A stretch of DNA of 64,000 nucleotides from Companilactobacillus jidongensis (GTDB lineage: Bacteria; Bacillota; Bacilli; Lactobacillales; Lactobacillaceae): contig NZ_RHOP01000008.1 of NCBI RefSeq assembly GCF_003946575.1, positions 1-64,000 of the forward strand, in the 5' to 3' direction. The notes under the pieces are model-generated. The model worked only from the letters and a program-made list of their open reading frames with translations, ran no database searches and was not told the origin of the DNA. The stretch's first letter is position 1. Each line of letters starts with the position of its first letter. A program made the translations under genes and the position numbers. Positions 1-8,184 of this stretch are shown piece after piece.

Positions 1-77
1 CGAACACAGAAGTTAAGCTTCTTCACGCCGAAAGTAGTTGGTGGGAAACTACCCGCGAGGATAGGAAGCTGCCACGC
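1..77 (+). rRNA. rrf: 5S ribosomal RNA, 3' part (truncated by window start)
   Basis: The first 77 bases match the 3' two thirds of a Gram-positive 5S rRNA: CGAACACAGAAGTTAAGC, then the GCCGAAAGTAGTTGG region, the GGGAAACTACCCGCGAGGA block, and the closing AGGAAGCTGCCACGC strand. The 5' third lies before the window. It would be the last gene of an rRNA operon, as a terminator follows at once and no tRNA is seen after it. Confidence 0.95.
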
Positions 78-87
78 AATTTTAAAA

Positions 88-119
88 GGAGGACTGTTCA
101 TTCAGTCCTCCCTTTTTTT
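88..119 (+). terminator. Rho-independent terminator of the rRNA operon
   Basis: A perfect 9-bp stem GGAGGACTG / CAGTCCTCC with a 6-base loop is followed by a run of seven T. It lies 11 bases after the 5S rRNA. Confidence 0.93.
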
Positions 120-242
120 GTCGTTGTTTATTAATTTGTCGTTAGTTTGTATATCAACTTGATATGGTATCTTCGCAACAATACGTGTTACCATTGTCGT
201 ATTAACTTAAAGAAACCTAACTAATTATAAGAGGTGAGATCA

Positions 243-749
243 TTGCGCCAAGAAAGATATCATAAGAAATCACATAAAAAAGCGATTTGGATAACCTTGA
301 CTACCATTTTGGTATTAATCTTTTTAGGAATAGTCTTTTTCTTTCCATTAAATAATACGGTAAGGTCCATCAGTGGAGGTAATGACACACCATCGGACAA
401 AGTCGTCAAAAATGAACTGATCAAGAAAGTTGATTCAACCAAAAATGGTGATTTGAAACATGATCAAAAGGTCGATAAAGCTACAAAAGCATTAAAGAAG
501 ACTAAAATGTCAGATATTATTCAAGCCGCCAATAATCAAAAAAAGGCTGCTTCTTTGTTGAAAAAAAATACTGCACTAACCTCATCTCAAGCTGATTCTG
601 CTACGAAAAAGATTTTTTCGGATAGTAAATATAACAGCTTACGTCAGTCAGTCAGCAATGGTAATTGGTATTCAGCCTATAAGCAATATAGGACCTTATC
701 GGATAATGGAGCATTAACAAAATTAAAAAATAGTATCAGCACGAAATAA
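243..749 (+). CDS. membrane-anchored protein of unknown function
   Basis: I do not recognise the family. The 168-residue product starts with a basic stretch (RQERYHKKSHKK), then one membrane segment (about residues 14-35, rich in I, L, T and F), then about 130 lysine-, serine- and asparagine-rich residues with predicted helical character. This suggests a type II anchored protein with an extracellular tail. There is no lipobox. I chose TTG at 243 over GTG at 234 because the AGAGGTGAG ribosome site (228-236) covers the GTG and is well spaced for the TTG. It is monocistronic between two terminators. Coding is supported by length, ribosome site and the membrane segment only. Confidence 0.75.
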   Translation: MRQERYHKKSHKKAIWITLTTILVLIFLGIVFFFPLNNTVRSISGGNDTPSDKVVKNELIKKVDSTKNGDLKHDQKVDKATKALKKTKMSDIIQAANNQKKAASLLKKNTALTSSQADSATKKIFSDSKYNSLRQSVSNGNWYSAYKQYRTLSDNGALTKLKNSISTK

Positions 750-786
750 AAAGGATTGTTGTCTCATCTGAGATAACAATCCTTTT
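750..786. terminator. bidirectional terminator between convergent genes
   Basis: A long stem (AAAGGATTGTTGTCTCA pairing with TGAGATAACAATCCTTT, one mismatch) has A-rich and T-rich ends. It can serve the plus-strand membrane protein gene and the minus-strand operon ending at 792. Confidence 0.88.
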
Positions 787-791
787 GATGT

Positions 792-1640
792 TTAAATGAT
801 AAATGTATTTGCTTTGGGGTTAATCATGCCACGGTCATAACGTCCAGTTATCATGTAAGGCATTGTTTCCTTAGCATCGACGTCAGCCAATTTCAGTGTG
901 TTGTGCATGACTGATGTGTCGATGTGAACCCAAGCTGCACCCAATGGTTTCAAGACTGCTAATTCTCCAAGTGGATCATCATCGGTTGAACCTAATTTGA
1001 TGTCTAGCTTGCCGGGTTCAAAACTGTCAGTTACAGTCGTACTTTGTGTTGCGACTAATTTAACATTTGAGAAGACGTTACTTCCATCTTGTACTTGATC
1101 CATGTCCCAAGTGTAGAACATGCTGGCTGTTTCAGCTTGTGAGTTAAGAACTGACTGTGGATCGAATACTTGATGTCCTAACTTCTCATCATTGTATTCG
1201 CCTTTTTCCCATTTCAAATCTAATAGCGTTTCACCATGACGAACTACTTTGGCAGTAGCTGAATTATCATTTCTTCTGATTTGAACACTATCAGCTAATT
1301 TCTTAGGGATACCGGCACCTTCACGTCCAGCAAGGACTGCTGCTTCGGCTCCTGGTCCGTCGAGTAATAATGTGAATGGATAGGCACCGATCATTTTATC
1401 GTTGAAGTTTGCCAGTACATAGAGAACTGCTTCCATGTATGTAGGGCCAAAACTTGGTTTGCCCATCTGAACTACATATCCACATACTACTGGAGCTACC
1501 AATTTGAGAGGTTTTGGTAATAATTTTTTCAAAACCTTTTCTGGTGCTGCATATGAGAATAATAATCCTTCTTGATCATCCATTCGTGGTAATGTTAAGA
1601 AATTCTTTACGTCATCATCTGATACTAAGAAGCTTGCCAT
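792..1640 (-). CDS. acetoacetate decarboxylase family protein
   Basis: The 282-residue product belongs to the acetoacetate decarboxylase (ADC) fold. The PKK motif at residues 112-114 (in REGAGIPKKLA) is where the family carries its Schiff-base lysine and the lysine that lowers its pKa, so decarboxylation of a beta-keto acid is possible. Many ADC homologues outside clostridia act on other substrates, so the true reaction is open. The start has a strong site (GGAGGGC, about 6 bases before ATG). It is the last gene of a three-gene minus-strand operon, 12 bases after an SDR and downstream of an OYE-type oxidoreductase. That context suggests the three act in sequence on one enone or keto-acid substrate. 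Confidence 0.85.
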   Translation of the reverse strand: MASFLVSDDDVKNFLTLPRMDDQEGLLFSYAAPEKVLKKLLPKPLKLVAPVVCGYVVQMGKPSFGPTYMEAVLYVLANFNDKMIGAYPFTLLLDGPGAEAAVLAGREGAGIPKKLADSVQIRRNDNSATAKVVRHGETLLDLKWEKGEYNDEKLGHQVFDPQSVLNSQAETASMFYTWDMDQVQDGSNVFSNVKLVATQSTTVTDSFEPGKLDIKLGSTDDDPLGELAVLKPLGAAWVHIDTSVMHNTLKLADVDAKETMPYMITGRYDRGMINPKANTFII

Positions 1641-1652
1641 ATTTTTGCCCTC

Positions 1653-2513
1653 CTACATTAATCCATCCATAACATGTACGTCTGGTTTATCTCCGTTTAC
1701 GATTCTCTTTACACGATCACCGATCATTGTGTTGAATACTGGGTGAGTCAAGATATAGAATTCATCGTCTTCAAGAGCTTGGAAGACTGTCAATGCAATC
1801 GAGTCGATTGGCATACCATTCTTGATAACAAATTCTGAAACTTGTTGTCCACCTTTGAAAACATCGCTTGTATAATATGGATCTGTTGTATCGGTATATT
1901 GAGCTGGTCTGTGTTTTTCGGTGTGATATAAGTCAGTTTGAACGAATCCTGGACACATTACGTGCATTTCGATATCAGCATTCATTCTTTGTAAGTCATA
2001 AGCAGTTGCTTCAGTCATACCAACACTGGCAAATTTGCTTGCATGGTATGCTGGCATTCCTGGTGTGTCGATCAATCCGGCGATTGAAGCGACGTTCAAG
2101 ATTGCACAGTGTGTCTTTTGTTTGAGCATGATTGGAATGATTTGTTGCATTGCATAGACTTGACTCATCAAGTTAACGTGCATGATCCATTCCCAGTCAC
2201 GGCTAGGAAGCTCCCAGACTCTTCCTGGCAAAGCAATTCCGGCATCATTGATCAGTAGGTCGATTTGATTAAATCTCTTCATAGTTAGTTTAACGGCTTT
2301 GTCGACGTCTTCTTCTTTAGTTACGTCAGCTGGGATCATTTCTACTTGAGCACCCATGTCGGCAACTTCTTTGTAAACACGTTTGAGCGCTGGTTCATCG
2401 ATATCGATTAGAGCTAGTTTCATTCCACGACGTGCGCCTTCTTTGGCAATTTCAGTACCAAATCCATGGGCAGCACCTGTCAGGAACATTACTTTATCTT
2501 TGAAATCCTTCAT
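1653..2513 (-). CDS. short-chain dehydrogenase/reductase
   Basis: This is a 286-residue classical-type SDR, a little longer than the usual 250. The N-terminal nucleotide loop TGAAHGFGTEIA (about residues 12-23) and a following acidic residue (ALIDID) suggest NAD(H) preference. The conserved NNAG is NDAG here (LLINDAGIALPG). The catalytic Ser is in LNVASIAG and the Tyr-x3-Lys in YHASK. ATG at 2513 follows a GGAG site. It sits between the OYE-type enzyme (15 bases upstream) and the ADC-like protein (12 bases downstream), which suggests oxidation or reduction of a hydroxyl or keto group on the same substrate. The substrate is unknown. Confidence 0.88.
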   Translation of the reverse strand: MKDFKDKVMFLTGAAHGFGTEIAKEGARRGMKLALIDIDEPALKRVYKEVADMGAQVEMIPADVTKEEDVDKAVKLTMKRFNQIDLLINDAGIALPGRVWELPSRDWEWIMHVNLMSQVYAMQQIIPIMLKQKTHCAILNVASIAGLIDTPGMPAYHASKFASVGMTEATAYDLQRMNADIEMHVMCPGFVQTDLYHTEKHRPAQYTDTTDPYYTSDVFKGGQQVSEFVIKNGMPIDSIALTVFQALEDDEFYILTHPVFNTMIGDRVKRIVNGDKPDVHVMDGLM

Positions 2514-2528
2514 TATTACTTCTCCTTC

Positions 2529-4484
2529 CTAGCACATTTCTGGTTCGAAAACATAAGCTTTGGTGTAACCATCTTTCATTGCATCAGCAATTTGACCACT
2601 TGAGCTGGCATCACCAATCATTTTGGCTTGATCGAATACAGCAACAAATGGATCAGTGTCAGTTGTATCTGGTGTAACTCCGAGTGCAAGCACGATTGTA
2701 TCAGCAGGAATTCCCATCATACCATGGTCGATGCTGTCTAAGACTTTGATGCCAGTTGCGCCAGCACCAATCATTTGTTTATTAACCAAAATAGTTGGAT
2801 TGAGCTTTTTGAGACGAGTCATTTCATCCATTAATAGGGTAGGATTCATACCTGGTCCAACTGCCTTTTGTTTTTCAACGATTGTTACTTCGTGTCCTTC
2901 TTTAAGAAGTTTTTCAGATGTTTCGAGTCCGGTCATTCCTGATCCAACAACGACTACTTTGCCAGTTACTTTAGCCTTGCCAGCTAAGTAATCTTCAGCA
3001 GTAACAACGTTTTTGCCGTCCATTCCTGGAAGCATTGGAATAATTGGTTTGGCACCAGATGCTAAGAAGACACCAACGGGATTTAGTGCTTGAATACTTG
3101 CTACAGTAGCTTCTTCATTCAAGTGAAGTTCGATATTTTTACGTTTATTAACTTGGTTGATAATGTGATCTCTGAATAATTCAATTTTGTCTTTTAATGG
3201 AGGAACAATAGCGAGATTCAATGTTCCACCGAGATGTTCGTGCTTGTCGAAGAGGGCAACTTTGAAGTTACGGTCTGCCAATGTCTTAGCAGCTTCCATA
3301 CCACCAGGCCCACCACCGATAACAACAACTATTTGTCCGTTACCATCTTTGGCTAATGCTGAAAATTCTCTTTCACGTCCAGCTCTAGGGTTAACAGCAC
3401 AGATAGCATGTTTACCTTCACTAAGAGCTTGGAAGCAGAGTAGGCAACCGATACATGTGGTGATTTGGTCAGATTGTCCAGTACGTGCTTTGTAAGCCCA
3501 AGCTGGATCAGCCAAACTTGCACGAGCAATTCCAATGAAGTCAGATGCGTCTTCTTCAAGTAACTGTTCAGCGAATTCAGGTGTTTTGATGTTATCTACA
3601 GCGATAACAGGAACCTTGACGTTTTTCTTGATCGTAGTTGAAAGATTCTTCTTCCAGCCTTGTGGATATGATCCTGGTTCGATAATCGTTGGAGCACTTT
3701 CGTAGATACCACTGGATACGTTGATAGCATCAGCACCGTAACTCTCAAGTGTTTTAGCAACTTTGACAGAATCATCGATCTTCATACCACCGTCAACGAA
3801 TTCATCTGCAGAAATACGAACACTAATAGGGAAATCTTGTCCACACATGAATTTGATACCGGCGATAATTTCTTGAACAATTCTTAGACGGTTATGGAAT
3901 GAACCACCGTAACGATCTGTTCGGTGATTTGAATATGGCGAAATAAATTGATTTAATAAATATCCGTGAGCACAGTGTAACTCAACACCATCGATGCCAC
4001 CGGCCTTTGCAATGACAGCGCCTTTGATGAACTTCTTAACCATAGCTGTTACTTCATCAGTTGTCATTGCACGAGGAACTTGTTTAACAAATTTGTCAGC
4101 GATAGCAGATGCGGAAACCATTTGCTTGCCACCGATCAAACTTTCATTTGTTTCACGACCTGGGTGATGTAATTGAACAAAAATCTTACAGTCGTATTTG
4201 TGAACTGAGTCAGCTAATCTTTGTAGCTGAGGGATAACCTTTGGGTCTGTAACTGAGAGTTGTTTATATGTACCAACACCTGTTTCATCGTCAACACGGG
4301 TTATTTCAGTGATGATCAGACCAACACCGCCACGTGCACGTTCTTCATAGTGACGGATGATGTCGTCACTTGCCTCACCATTTAATTCGGCTAATGATAC
4401 GCCCATGGCTGGGAAAACAACACGGTTCTTCAATTCTAGTTTTCCAATATGACCATTTGTGAACATTTTCTTAAATTGGGTCAT
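2529..4484 (-). CDS. NADH:flavin oxidoreductase / 2,4-dienoyl-CoA reductase-like (OYE family with FAD domain)
   Basis: The 651-residue enzyme has the full architecture of FadH, trimethylamine dehydrogenase and BaiCD/BaiH-type reductases. An N-terminal FMN TIM barrel (about 1-340) carries ELHCAHGYLLNQFISP. An iron-sulfur motif follows (CIGCLLC plus a Cys 12 residues on, the CX2CX2C spacing known from trimethylamine dehydrogenase). Then come an FAD dinucleotide fold (VVVIGGGPGGMEAAK) and a second nucleotide fold (VVVVGSGMTGLE). It should move electrons from NAD(P)H through FAD and the cluster to FMN and reduce an activated C=C bond. It is the first gene of the operon, with an AAGGAGG site and a cre-like element about 20 bases upstream of its start. 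Confidence 0.9.
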   Translation of the reverse strand: MTQFKKMFTNGHIGKLELKNRVVFPAMGVSLAELNGEASDDIIRHYEERARGGVGLIITEITRVDDETGVGTYKQLSVTDPKVIPQLQRLADSVHKYDCKIFVQLHHPGRETNESLIGGKQMVSASAIADKFVKQVPRAMTTDEVTAMVKKFIKGAVIAKAGGIDGVELHCAHGYLLNQFISPYSNHRTDRYGGSFHNRLRIVQEIIAGIKFMCGQDFPISVRISADEFVDGGMKIDDSVKVAKTLESYGADAINVSSGIYESAPTIIEPGSYPQGWKKNLSTTIKKNVKVPVIAVDNIKTPEFAEQLLEEDASDFIGIARASLADPAWAYKARTGQSDQITTCIGCLLCFQALSEGKHAICAVNPRAGREREFSALAKDGNGQIVVVIGGGPGGMEAAKTLADRNFKVALFDKHEHLGGTLNLAIVPPLKDKIELFRDHIINQVNKRKNIELHLNEEATVASIQALNPVGVFLASGAKPIIPMLPGMDGKNVVTAEDYLAGKAKVTGKVVVVGSGMTGLETSEKLLKEGHEVTIVEKQKAVGPGMNPTLLMDEMTRLKKLNPTILVNKQMIGAGATGIKVLDSIDHGMMGIPADTIVLALGVTPDTTDTDPFVAVFDQAKMIGDASSSGQIADAMKDGYTKAYVFEPEMC

Positions 4485-4503
4485 TTAAAGTGCCTCCTTA
4501 TCG

Positions 4504-4517
4504 TAGAAACGTTTTCA
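4504..4517. promoter_or_regulatory. cre site (CcpA) before the oxidoreductase operon
   Basis: Read on the minus strand it is TGAAAACGTTTCTA, matching 13 of 14 positions of TGWAARCGYTWNCW. It ends 20 bases before the start codon of the oxidoreductase, so it lies downstream of any promoter, a position suited to repression by roadblock. Confidence 0.7.
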
Positions 4518-4586
4518 TTACCGTCTTTACAATAGACTAGGGCGTTGATATGATAAAGATACTTAGTGAATAGAATTGAATTGGTT

Positions 4587-4609
4587 TAGCTGTGCAAGTT
4601 GCACAGCTA
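4587..4609. promoter_or_regulatory. perfect palindrome, likely operator of the PucR-type regulator
   Basis: Two perfect 11-bp arms (TAGCTGTGCAA and its complement) flank one central G. The element lies in the divergent intergenic region, 114 bp from the oxidoreductase start and just before a possible promoter of the regulator gene (TTGATA at 4612, TATCCT at 4635). No T-run follows, so it is not a terminator. Confidence 0.65.
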
Positions 4610-4685
4610 GCTTGATACTGTAAGAATATAACTGTATCCTTTATTTGAAATATTAAATTGGTAAATTTGGTCCACTCATGAAAGT

Positions 4686-6200
4686 GTGAAAAAAATGCAA
4701 TTTAGTGAACTTATTAACGATTTGTCGGAATATTTTGTAATTGGGCACATTAATGTAACTGGGAAAACTGACATTAAAAGAATCCAAATTAAGCCACAAC
4801 AGATCCAACAAAAAGATTCTGACATAATGTACATTGGAAAAAATCAAGCAGATGGACCACTAGAATTGTTGAATTTTGATAAGGATGAAAATTTCGAAAA
4901 TTCAGCAGTCGTCTTGTGTCCATGTCAGGTTAATCAGGCGGACAATGTGTTGAGCAATGAACCATTGATTCGAGTTTTCAATCAAGCTAATACAATCCTC
5001 GAAAAAGTCCAAAACCAGAACAGCGCTATTACTAATCTAGCAATGGACGCTGTAACAGATAATCCTAAGACTAATATTAATCGTGCAGCGCAATTATTGA
5101 ATAATACTTTGATGATCATTGATACTAAATATCAAATTTTGTTGTATTCAGATGTTTATGGCTTTACTGATCCATTGTGGAGCGGCATTTTGAAGCAAGG
5201 ATATTGTAGCTATGACTTCATTAGAGCGGTCAAAGAAATAGTTAGAACTCAGTCGGAATACAAGAAGGCTGTCTATAATGTACCTTGCCCGAAGTCCAAT
5301 TTTCATCGCCGAGTGACTAATTTGTATAATAAAAATCAACTACTTGGTTTCTTAGTTATGTTTGATGATCAATCTGTCTTCGATGACCGAACAAAAGAAC
5401 TATTACCGGAGGTCGGGAAGATATTATCAAGTCAAATTGTCAGAAACCATTTGAGTGCCCCGACAGAATCGAATCGCGATAGGTTGTTGAACGTATTACT
5501 GACGGAACAGCAGTCGGTCAATGTAGAGAATATGTTTGCAAGTCAACAAGTTAAATTACCTGATGCCATGGTACTATTGTCCTGTGAACCGTTGACTAAA
5601 CAGTCATTAAGCGGGATTCAACAACAATTGAAACACGGCTTGAATGCTTATTTTCCACAAATATTATCGACGATTTATCAGCATCATTGTTTGGGACTTT
5701 TACCGATCTCATTGAGTGATTATCACAGTGAAAAATTTGGGAATATTTTGTTGGAGGTAGCTCAGAAGGCTCATTGTAATATCTTTGTGTCTAATTTCTA
5801 TACCAAACCAACTGATACCAAAGCGGCATATACAGTTTGCAAGCGGACAATGAAACTAAGTCAGGTTAGTGAGCCGGTGGTTTTTTGCGAAGATCAATAT
5901 TTTGAATTGATGCTTGCTAGGATCAATCATGATGCCATCTTACCTTTCTTCGTTAATCCAGCTTTACAGGCGCTACAAAAATACGATAGTGTGAATGATA
6001 CAGAACTCGTTCCAACGTTATTGAGCTATCTTCAACAAGATGGCAATTTGTCTAGAACGGCGAGCGTGCTATTTATTCATCGTAATACTTTGCATAATCG
6101 AATTGAGCGAATGGAAGAACTGACGGGAATAGACTTAAGGGATGCTAATACGAGGTTCAAACTGTATTGTAGTTTTCGTTTGAAAGAATATATTAGTTAA
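4686..6200 (+). CDS. PucR/CdaR-type transcriptional regulator
   Basis: The 504-residue protein ends in a helix-turn-helix of the PucR/CdaR type: LSRTASVLFIHRNTLHNRIERM followed by a conserved LTGIDLRD segment (about residues 450-500). The N-terminal 400 residues show no signature I can name and are probably a sensor region. The first codon is uncertain. GTG at 4686 and ATG at 4695 are in frame and neither has a clear ribosome site. It is transcribed divergently from the oxidoreductase-SDR-ADC operon and is its likely activator. The 23-bp palindrome between them is the candidate binding site. Confidence 0.85.
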   Translation: MKKMQFSELINDLSEYFVIGHINVTGKTDIKRIQIKPQQIQQKDSDIMYIGKNQADGPLELLNFDKDENFENSAVVLCPCQVNQADNVLSNEPLIRVFNQANTILEKVQNQNSAITNLAMDAVTDNPKTNINRAAQLLNNTLMIIDTKYQILLYSDVYGFTDPLWSGILKQGYCSYDFIRAVKEIVRTQSEYKKAVYNVPCPKSNFHRRVTNLYNKNQLLGFLVMFDDQSVFDDRTKELLPEVGKILSSQIVRNHLSAPTESNRDRLLNVLLTEQQSVNVENMFASQQVKLPDAMVLLSCEPLTKQSLSGIQQQLKHGLNAYFPQILSTIYQHHCLGLLPISLSDYHSEKFGNILLEVAQKAHCNIFVSNFYTKPTDTKAAYTVCKRTMKLSQVSEPVVFCEDQYFELMLARINHDAILPFFVNPALQALQKYDSVNDTELVPTLLSYLQQDGNLSRTASVLFIHRNTLHNRIERMEELTGIDLRDANTRFKLYCSFRLKEYIS

Positions 6201-6275
6201 ATATACAAAAAGTCTTGCCTTGAAGTGAACTTTAAGGTGTTAAATGATACTTGTGTTACAAATGGAGGTATATTA

Positions 6276-7130
6276 ATGACTAATTATAAAAATAAATTAT
6301 TTACTGGCGAACGTTCATTATTCGGTGAACACAGTGCAGTAATTTCTGATTCAACTTTTGGTGATGGCGAATCACCACTCAAAGAGAGCCGTAATATTGA
6401 TATTGACAATACGATTTTTAAATGGAAATATCCTCTTTGGTATAGCAAACATATCAATGTTGATCATTCGATCTTTGAAACCATGTCACGTTCTGGTATT
6501 TGGTATACTGATGACATCAAAATAACTGATAGTGCGTTACAGGCACCGAAGTTATTCCGTCGTGGTAAGGACATTAAACTAACTAATGTTCATTTTTCTG
6601 ACGCTGAAGAAACATTGTGGAGCTGTCAAAATATCAAATTGGATCACGTGCAAGCCAATGGTAATTACTTTGGTATGAATAGTGAAAACATTCGTGTCGA
6701 TGATTCTAGTTTCATCGGTAATTATATTTTTGATGGTGCAAAGAATGTTGAAGTTCACAATTCTACTTTTGTTTCCAAAGATGCTTTTTGGAACTGTGAA
6801 AATGTGACAGTTTATGATTCAACAATCAATGGTGAATATTTAGGCTGGAATACTAAGAATCTTACTTTGATCAATTGTACGATTGAGAGTGATCAGGGAC
6901 TTTGTTACATTGATCATCTAGTTATGAAAAATTGTAAGTTGCTAGAGACAGACTTAGCCTTTGAATATTGTTCAGATATTGATGCTGAAATCACTTCAAG
7001 TATTGTCAGTGTTAAGAATCCCATCAATGGTAAGATTTCTGCTGAATCAATTGGTGAAATTATCTTTGATGATGATGATATTGATGCTAATAAGACTGAA
7101 ATTACAACTGCAGAACACGCAAAAAGCTGA
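6276..7130 (+). CDS. DUF3737 family protein, predicted right-handed beta-helix
   Basis: The 284-residue product is made of about ten repeats of near 20 residues with the pattern (N)I-x-(V/I)-x-(D/N)-(S/C)-x-(F/I), for example NIRVDDSSFIGNYIF and NVEVHNSTFVSKDAF. This is typical of a parallel beta-helix and matches my recollection of the DUF3737 family of lactic acid bacteria. The function is unknown; no catalytic residues of pectate lyases are evident. The start is ATG 6276, placed by the TGGAGG site at 6263-6268; an upstream in-frame start at 6225 has no such site. It has no signal peptide, so it is probably cytoplasmic. It stands alone and converges with hemH. Confidence 0.85.
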   Translation: MTNYKNKLFTGERSLFGEHSAVISDSTFGDGESPLKESRNIDIDNTIFKWKYPLWYSKHINVDHSIFETMSRSGIWYTDDIKITDSALQAPKLFRRGKDIKLTNVHFSDAEETLWSCQNIKLDHVQANGNYFGMNSENIRVDDSSFIGNYIFDGAKNVEVHNSTFVSKDAFWNCENVTVYDSTINGEYLGWNTKNLTLINCTIESDQGLCYIDHLVMKNCKLLETDLAFEYCSDIDAEITSSIVSVKNPINGKISAESIGEIIFDDDDIDANKTEITTAEHAKS

Positions 7131-7150
7131 GATTAAATTCTCAGCTTTTT
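7121..7150. terminator. bidirectional terminator, overlapping both stop regions
   Basis: A 12-bp stem AAAAAGCTGAGA / TCTCAGCTTTTT with a short AT loop is flanked by A- and T-runs. It overlaps the last codons of the DUF3737 gene and the stop codon of hemH. Confidence 0.9.
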
Positions 7151-8085
7151 TTTGTGGAATATTCAACTGCAAGTTCAGCGATGAAGGCACTGAAGTCGAC
7201 GTCATCGTTCATAGGTGGGACTAGTTTGTATTTATTTCCGCCACTTTCTTTAAAGGTATTATAATTTCTGATGCCATCTTCTTCAAGTGTCTCAAGACAG
7301 TCAGCTGTGAATGAAGGTGTAACGATCAAGACATTCTTTTTTCCTTCAGACACTAATTTAGGTAAGGTCTGTTTCAAATATGGTTGTAGCCAAGGCATTG
7401 GTCCAAACCTTGATTGATAGACGGTCATGATTTTACTTTCAGGAATGTTTAGTTTGGCTGAAGCAGCGGCAGTAGTTGTTATACATTCAGCCTGATAGGG
7501 ATCACCATGTTTGACCATTGCTTGCGGGATGCCGTGATAACTGAAGATTAGTTGGTCATAGTCATCTTGATCCCATTCCTCTTGGATTTTTCTTGCTAAA
7601 ATATTAATGTATTCTGGTTCATTGAAGAATTTTTTGATAATAGTAATGGGCACATTGGCTGATTTTGCTTTTTCAATGATCGTATCGTGAGTGCTCTTTG
7701 TATATTGTGGGAATAATGGCAAAACAATAATGTTATCGCAGCCATTGGCGTACATCTGTTGCAAGGTAGCGACAATATCGGGATCACCATAGGTCATTGC
7801 TATATCTACCTGCCATTCTGGAAGTAATCGTTGAACTTCTTTTTGAATCTTATCTGTGTAATAGATTTGTGGGGAACCAGAATCTTTCCAGATATGCTGA
7901 TACAATCCAGCAGAATATTTGGAACGAAATGGTAAGATCATGCCATGTAGAATTGGCTGCCAAAGTAACTTTGGCATTGTAACGACATTTTGATCACCCA
8001 GAAATTCACGTAAAAATGGTTTGACTGCGTCTGGTGTTGGAGCAATTGGAGAACCTAAATTAACTAATAAGAGTCCTTTAGTCAT
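7141..8085 (-). CDS. hemH: ferrochelatase (coproporphyrin/protoporphyrin type)
   Basis: The 314-residue protein is a full-length class HemH enzyme that inserts ferrous iron into a porphyrin. It starts with GLLLVNLGSP, carries the catalytic histidine in FSYHGIP (His184) and the acidic active-site segment CLETLEEDG (263-271). No other porphyrin biosynthesis gene is seen nearby, and lactobacilli usually lack the rest of the pathway, so it is an orphan enzyme that would depend on imported porphyrin or have another metal-handling role. Its promoter region is shared with the divergent TetR gene. Confidence 0.95.
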   Translation of the reverse strand: MTKGLLLVNLGSPIAPTPDAVKPFLREFLGDQNVVTMPKLLWQPILHGMILPFRSKYSAGLYQHIWKDSGSPQIYYTDKIQKEVQRLLPEWQVDIAMTYGDPDIVATLQQMYANGCDNIIVLPLFPQYTKSTHDTIIEKAKSANVPITIIKKFFNEPEYINILARKIQEEWDQDDYDQLIFSYHGIPQAMVKHGDPYQAECITTTAAASAKLNIPESKIMTVYQSRFGPMPWLQPYLKQTLPKLVSEGKKNVLIVTPSFTADCLETLEEDGIRNYNTFKESGGNKYKLVPPMNDDVDFSAFIAELAVEYSTKKS

Positions 8086-8149
8086 AAGCGTGTAATCCTT
8101 TCCAAAAATATTATTAAGGTTATCATAGCATAATATTTTTAATAAATTC

Positions 8150-8178
8150 TTGACAATAAGAGAACGACCGTTTAGTAT
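8150..8178 (+). promoter_or_regulatory. promoter of the TetR gene, overlapping the hemH promoter
   Basis: TTGACA at 8150-8155 and TAGTAT at 8173-8178 are separated by 17 bases. Transcription would begin close to 8185, the A of the tetR ATG. The complementary strand reads TTGTCA at 8156-8151, a -35 candidate for hemH, so the two -35 elements overlap. Confidence 0.55.
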
Positions 8179-8184
8179 AGTGAC

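Noticed and set aside
2656-3495. Open frames on the plus strand opposite the OYE-type oxidoreductase
   Set aside because: The minus strand codes an unbroken 651-residue enzyme with all motifs; the opposite frames have no ribosome site or recognisable domain.
6225-6275. In-frame upstream extension of the DUF3737 protein (17 codons)
   Set aside because: The upstream start has no ribosome site, the encoded residues do not fit the repeat pattern, and TGGAGG stands correctly before ATG 6276.
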